Shown piece by piece: positions 60,432 through 64,000 of a stretch of DNA of 64,000 bases (positions are counted from its first letter, which is position 1; each line of letters begins with the position of its first letter). Made by a program: the position numbers and the translations under genes. The notes below the pieces were generated by a model that saw only the letters and a list, made by a program, of their open reading frames with translations, was not told the origin of the DNA and searched no databases. The stretch covers positions 2,175,001 to 2,239,000 of the forward strand of contig JAULJL010000027.1 of the NCBI GenBank assembly GCA_030761205.1, read 5' to 3'. Source of the DNA: Fremontodendron californicum (lineage: Eukaryota > Streptophyta > Magnoliopsida > Malvales > Malvaceae).

Positions 60432-60993
60432 TTTTAAAACTCCCCATTAAATAAAAAAGTGATAATATTATTGGTGTTAACTTTTAGCTAGGGGCCATAC
60501 AAATATTTTAGGGCAACTGAAGGGTTAAAAGAAAATTTTGTTTGTGAAAAAGTTTAGAAGTTGCAAACAAGTCGTTGATTCCTATTGAAGACACTGAAAT
60601 GACCTTTCAATTTCAGTGCTGGAAATGGAAAGTGTGAATCCTGGACTCCGGGGTGGGAATCAAATGCCTAAAAATGATCTTATATTCGCCTGGCACTCTG
60701 CCCTCATCCTCATCTCCCCTACCCCCATACTTGGGTTGCTAATTAAGCTTTGGTAAACAAAACCAATGATTCGCTTGTTTGATTTTAAGTACTTTCTCCA
60801 TTAGAGTTTTTAATTTCTTGGATACATTTTTTTGTCAGCCAAACAAAAAAAATGGTTTTCTTTTTTTTATTAAATTGTACGAACAAAAAGAAATTGATCC
60901 GAAAATGCTACATACACTTTTTAAAAAAACATAAAATTTGTAATAACTAAAAAAAAAAAGCATCATGCAATCTTAAATTATGCTTTTAAAAAG
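56950..60993. other. 3' flank of the receptor kinase and intergenic sequence
   Basis: The first 250 bases are probable 3' UTR of the receptor kinase gene. The rest holds no recognised gene. (AT)n microsatellites lie at about 60260-60288 and 60398-60429, and CATCAT runs near 60121-60135 and 60312-60326. Short open frames around 59150-60010 have no family resemblance. Confidence 0.5.
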
Positions 60994-61157
60994 GGTTTGT
61001 ATTTGATTTACTGTCAGTGTATAGATTTATACACTGACAATGAATTTTACACTGACACCTCATTAAAAATCCTAACCACTAATCTCTAACTCTAACTCCA
61101 ATCACTAACTCCTAACCCGACATATAGCATCATTAATACTGCATCAAATATAAATCC
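60994..61157 (-). mobile_element. Non-autonomous Mutator-type element (MITE), copy 2
   Basis: The element is 164 bases. It begins GGTTTGTATTTGAT and ends ATACTGCATCAAATATAAATCC, the same right-end sequence as at 38536-38553. The inner words GTCAGTGTATAGATTTATACAC match the first copy too. Flanks are TTTAAAAAG (60985-60993) and TTTAAAAAT (61158-61166), a 9-base duplication with one mismatch. The middle holds a CTAACTC-type run not present in copy 1. Orientation is arbitrary because the ends are inverted repeats. Confidence 0.82.
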
Positions 61158-61900
61158 TTTAAAAATGGTATATATTCCTTGCTTAACATGACAAGTCTAC
61201 GTGAAGGAATGGATTCATAGCCATATACAAAAAGTTTGGTGTAATATATATATATATATATATATTATATCTCCCTCTCAATATTATTTTATTCAGAATT
61301 TGTTGGTTTATAACTTCGTATTTTCCACATTACTATATACTAAAATCCACCAAAAATGTTTTTATAGCTTTAAGAATACTCCAGTTTCTACCTCTCGAGG
61401 TAAAACGTCCTGGAAAGAATACCTGCTTGCCTTCTCTCACTCAACTCTTGTTTTTTTCTTTTTATTATTTTCTTTATTTTAATTGAAGTCAGTTATTTAT
61501 CGTTAACTTTCCTTAGTAAGCCCAAAAGCAAGGTCCAAACACTGCATTTATTCTATCATACGATCGTATATACATTACCATAACCAAACTTGACGTCTAA
61601 GCAACATTTATTATAATTTTTTTATTCTGTTTCTAGAAAAAAAAAAATTAAACTGAATAAATCCCATTCTCCCCCTTCTTTTATAGCTTAATTTCCTTTA
61701 ACCTAATTCTCTCTATATCTTTTTTTTTCTTCTCAAAAAATGATTTATACAATTTTAAAAAAATATTTCTTAAGATTAAAGAATATTCTGAGAATTTAAG
61801 ATAATATTATATGCATTTTTAATTATTACAAAAATTATGTGTTTTTAAAATATATATAATAATAATATTTTTTTCCTCTACGTCTGCTAAGAACTAGGAG

Positions 61901-62205
61901 TATATATCACACAGCAGCAGCTATACCCTCAATCATAAGCAGAAAATTTGTTAAAGCAAAGAAAGAGAATAAAAAAGCGTGGAAGAATTAAATTCCTTTG
62001 CCAAACATCAAGTAAGAAAAAGTTGGTAACTGAAAACGTGCTCTAAAAGAGACAAGTTTTGCTTTACTTGTTTATTTATTTTATTTTGGCTTGGTTTTGT
62101 TTTATGTGTCAATCTTGCTAGAATCTCGCGTGCGTGTAGGAGAAGTGGGGGAAGAAGGTAGAAGCGAAATTCAGCTTTGTGATGGGAATAAGATCAGCAG
62201 AATAA
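61901..62205 (+). promoter_or_regulatory. Likely TATA box and 5' leader of the NAC gene with two uORFs
   Basis: TATATAT at 61901-61907 is a good TATA-box candidate, followed about 30 bases later by plausible transcription starts. The leader to the start codon at 62211 would be about 275 bases. It contains two tiny upstream ORFs: 62104-62121 (MCQSC, five codons) and 62182-62205 (MGIRSAE, seven codons), the second ending 5 bases before the main ATG. Such uORFs usually lower translation of the main frame. No in-frame upstream ATG extends the NAC protein. Confidence 0.45.
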
Positions 62206-62210
62206 GAGAG

Positions 62211-63656
62211 ATGACATGGTGCAATAACCCTGACGATGATAGAGCTCTTCAGTTAGTTACAGCAGCCGCCACTAAAGAACCCTCCATCGCCGTCGCCGTC
62301 ACCGCCACCGTAGCCGTTTCCGACTCCAAAAGCCATGAAATCCCAATCATTACTTGCCCTTCATGTGGCCATAACATACCCTACCAAGATCAGGTACATA
62401 TAATTTACTGTATAGTTTTATTTTTGTTGGTTTATTCCATATAGTTTGATGCGCTAAAATATTATTATTATTTATGTGGGGTTAGGCGGGAATTCATGAT
62501 TTGCCGGGGTTACCAGCGGGAGTGAAGTTTGATCCAACTGACCAAGAAATTCTAGAGCATTTAGAGGCAAAGGCAATATCTGATACGTGCAAGCTTCATC
62601 CTTTGATTGATGAGTTTATTCCAACGCTGAAAGGAGAAAATGGGATTTGCTATACTCACCCAGAGAGACTGCCAGGTACCTGTCAATTTAGTTCCAAATT
62701 TACTAGCTTTCTGAACTTTTAGAGGTTTTTTTCTACTGCTTTTTCTTCAAATACATTAGTTTTTCATTTTGGGTTGATTTTTCTACTTTGCTTTTAGGGC
62801 CATATCAATGATCTGTAAATATATATATGTATATATATATTTGTTTGGCCATTATCGATGATCTATGTTGGTAGATGAATTTTAGATGGAATCGTAAAAA
62901 CTTGCTGCATTTTTTTACAGAATCCAGTTAAATATATTGTAAGGAAGTATCTAGGTTGGCTAATACTAACTGCCAAGGATTGCTTTAAGTGGCCTAACTG
63001 TTTGTCTAAAAGACAATGAGTGGCCAGTAATCAAATCAAATCAAATCAAATATTGGTATATTTAAGCTATGCACCCTAAACAGTTTCATGCATAAAACTA
63101 AATCCTTTGATCTGTTCACATTTTTAACGGTGCAGGAATAAGCAAAGATGGCCAAATTCGACACTTCTTTCATCGACCCTCCAAGGCATACACAACCGGG
63201 ACTAGGAAGAGAAGAAAAGTTCACACGGATGAAGAAGATGGGAGCGAAACAAGGTGGCATAAAACAGGCAAGACCAGAGCAGTTTTGGTTGGTGGGGCAT
63301 TGAAGGGTTTCAAAAAGATTTTAGTACTCTACACCAAATATGGCAGGCAAAAGAAGCCTGAGAAGACAAACTGGGTGATGCATCAATATCACCTTGGCAA
63401 CAATGAAGAAGAGAAAGATGGAGAGTTTGTGGTTTCAAAAGTTTTTTACCAAACTCAACCTAGACAATGCGGTCCAAGTAGTGTTAAGGATACACTTGAT
63501 AGAACGCTGAAAAATCGAAGCCGAAATCAAAGTCCTATAGCTAAGAAGAGTACTAGCAGCACGAGTCTTGTTGAATATTACAATCCACCTTATATTTATA
63601 ACAGAGAAGGCTCACCTCAGCTAATTCCAAATTTGGTTGTAGGTGATGGATCCTAG
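62211..63656 (+). CDS. NAC010: NAC domain transcription factor, SND3/NAC010-like
   Basis: Three exons (62211-62393, 62486-62675, 63136-63656) give 297 residues. The protein starts MTWCN, as in Arabidopsis NAC010/SND3. An N-terminal extension carries CPSCGH at residues 49-54, a half zinc-ribbon-like motif kept in this NAC clade. The NAC domain runs from about residue 68 to 225: LPGLPAGVKFDPTDQEILEHL (subdomain A), HPLIDEFIPTL..GENGICYTHPERLPG, RHFFHRPSKAYTTGTRKRRK, RWHKTGKTR (DNA-contact region), GFKKILVLY and KTNWVMHQYHLG. The C-terminal regulatory part is short and Ser-rich. SND3 acts in the network that switches on secondary cell wall genes in fibres and vessels. Start choice rests on conserved MTWCN; the longer open frame upstream begins at TTG, not ATG. 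Confidence 0.9.
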
Positions 63657-64000
63657 TTTATTTGATTAGCCTCTGATCTAAGCAAAAGGAGACTTGAAAG
63701 AAAATTGGAATGGGAAAGATCAGCATTTGGTAGAGCAGCTATGACAAGGACTTATTTGGTTGGTGTTGCTGTTGTTCTGTAATAGTCAAATAAATTATCA
63801 GATTGTGATTTTCCTGAGGAATTAAAGGAGGGAATGAAAGAATAAGGTGAATGTCTTCTTTTGTTAAAAGATAAAGAGTGAGATGCTTTGGAAGATTTGC
63901 CCATGACCAAGCTCTTGAGCAAAGGACTAGATAAGGGAGTTGGTGCCCTATTTTATGTACCCATTTGCCTAATATATATATATATTACCTTATTCTATCC
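63657..64000 (+). other. 3' flank of the NAC gene
   Basis: This is probable 3' UTR and downstream sequence of the NAC gene up to the window edge. A short (TA)n tract lies near 63973-63985. No other gene is visible. Confidence 0.5.

Noticed and set aside
62091..62210. In-frame N-terminal extension of the NAC protein
   Set aside because: The extension would start at TTG, not ATG, and the known relatives start at MTWCN.

Overview
The window is nuclear DNA of a flowering plant, very probably a eudicot of the rosid group. It is A/T-rich, its genes carry many GT-AG introns, and every recognisable protein is a plant nuclear family. I cannot name the species from sequence alone.

Layout, left to right. 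Positions 1-3100 are gene-free. A nine-exon gene on the minus strand (4119-7273) encodes a secretory-pathway coiled-coil protein with a C-terminal membrane anchor. It is divergent from a three-exon type II DnaJ/HSP40 gene on the plus strand (8680-10360). An 18-exon minus-strand gene (10992-20095) encodes a homeobox-DDT chromatin protein of the RLT1/RLT2 family. Upstream of it sits a plus-strand LINE retrotransposon (about 20940-26070) with a broken ORF1 and an open ORF2. Next come a 12-exon minus-strand chloroplast triose-phosphate/phosphate translocator gene (27909-31096), a decayed pentatricopeptide-repeat (PPR) gene (34094-35171) and a single-exon minus-strand DMP/DUF679 membrane protein gene (35724-36362). 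A 17 kb gene-poor stretch follows, holding small non-autonomous DNA transposons, two of which have complete ends and target-site duplications. The right end has a HAESA-like receptor kinase gene (53549-56949) and a NAC transcription factor gene of the SND3/NAC010 type (62211-63656).

The genes do not form one pathway. The main evolutionary signal is gene order. From memory of Arabidopsis loci, RLT1, HSL1 and NAC010 lie close together on chromosome 1, while TPT, a PPR gene and a DMP gene are adjacent on chromosome 5. Here both sets are interleaved in one segment, which suggests an ancestral block later split by genome duplication and gene loss in the Arabidopsis lineage.

I found no CRISPR array, operon, rRNA or convincing tRNA, and no clearly novel multi-gene system. 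The most notable items are two hAT-type elements sharing ends, two Mutator-type elements with 8-9 bp target duplications, the eroded PPR gene in a conserved position, a small membrane-protein-like ORF pair at 3136-3352, and two micro-uORFs before the NAC gene. Coordinates of multi-exon genes come from reading splice sites by eye; all the reading frames close correctly.
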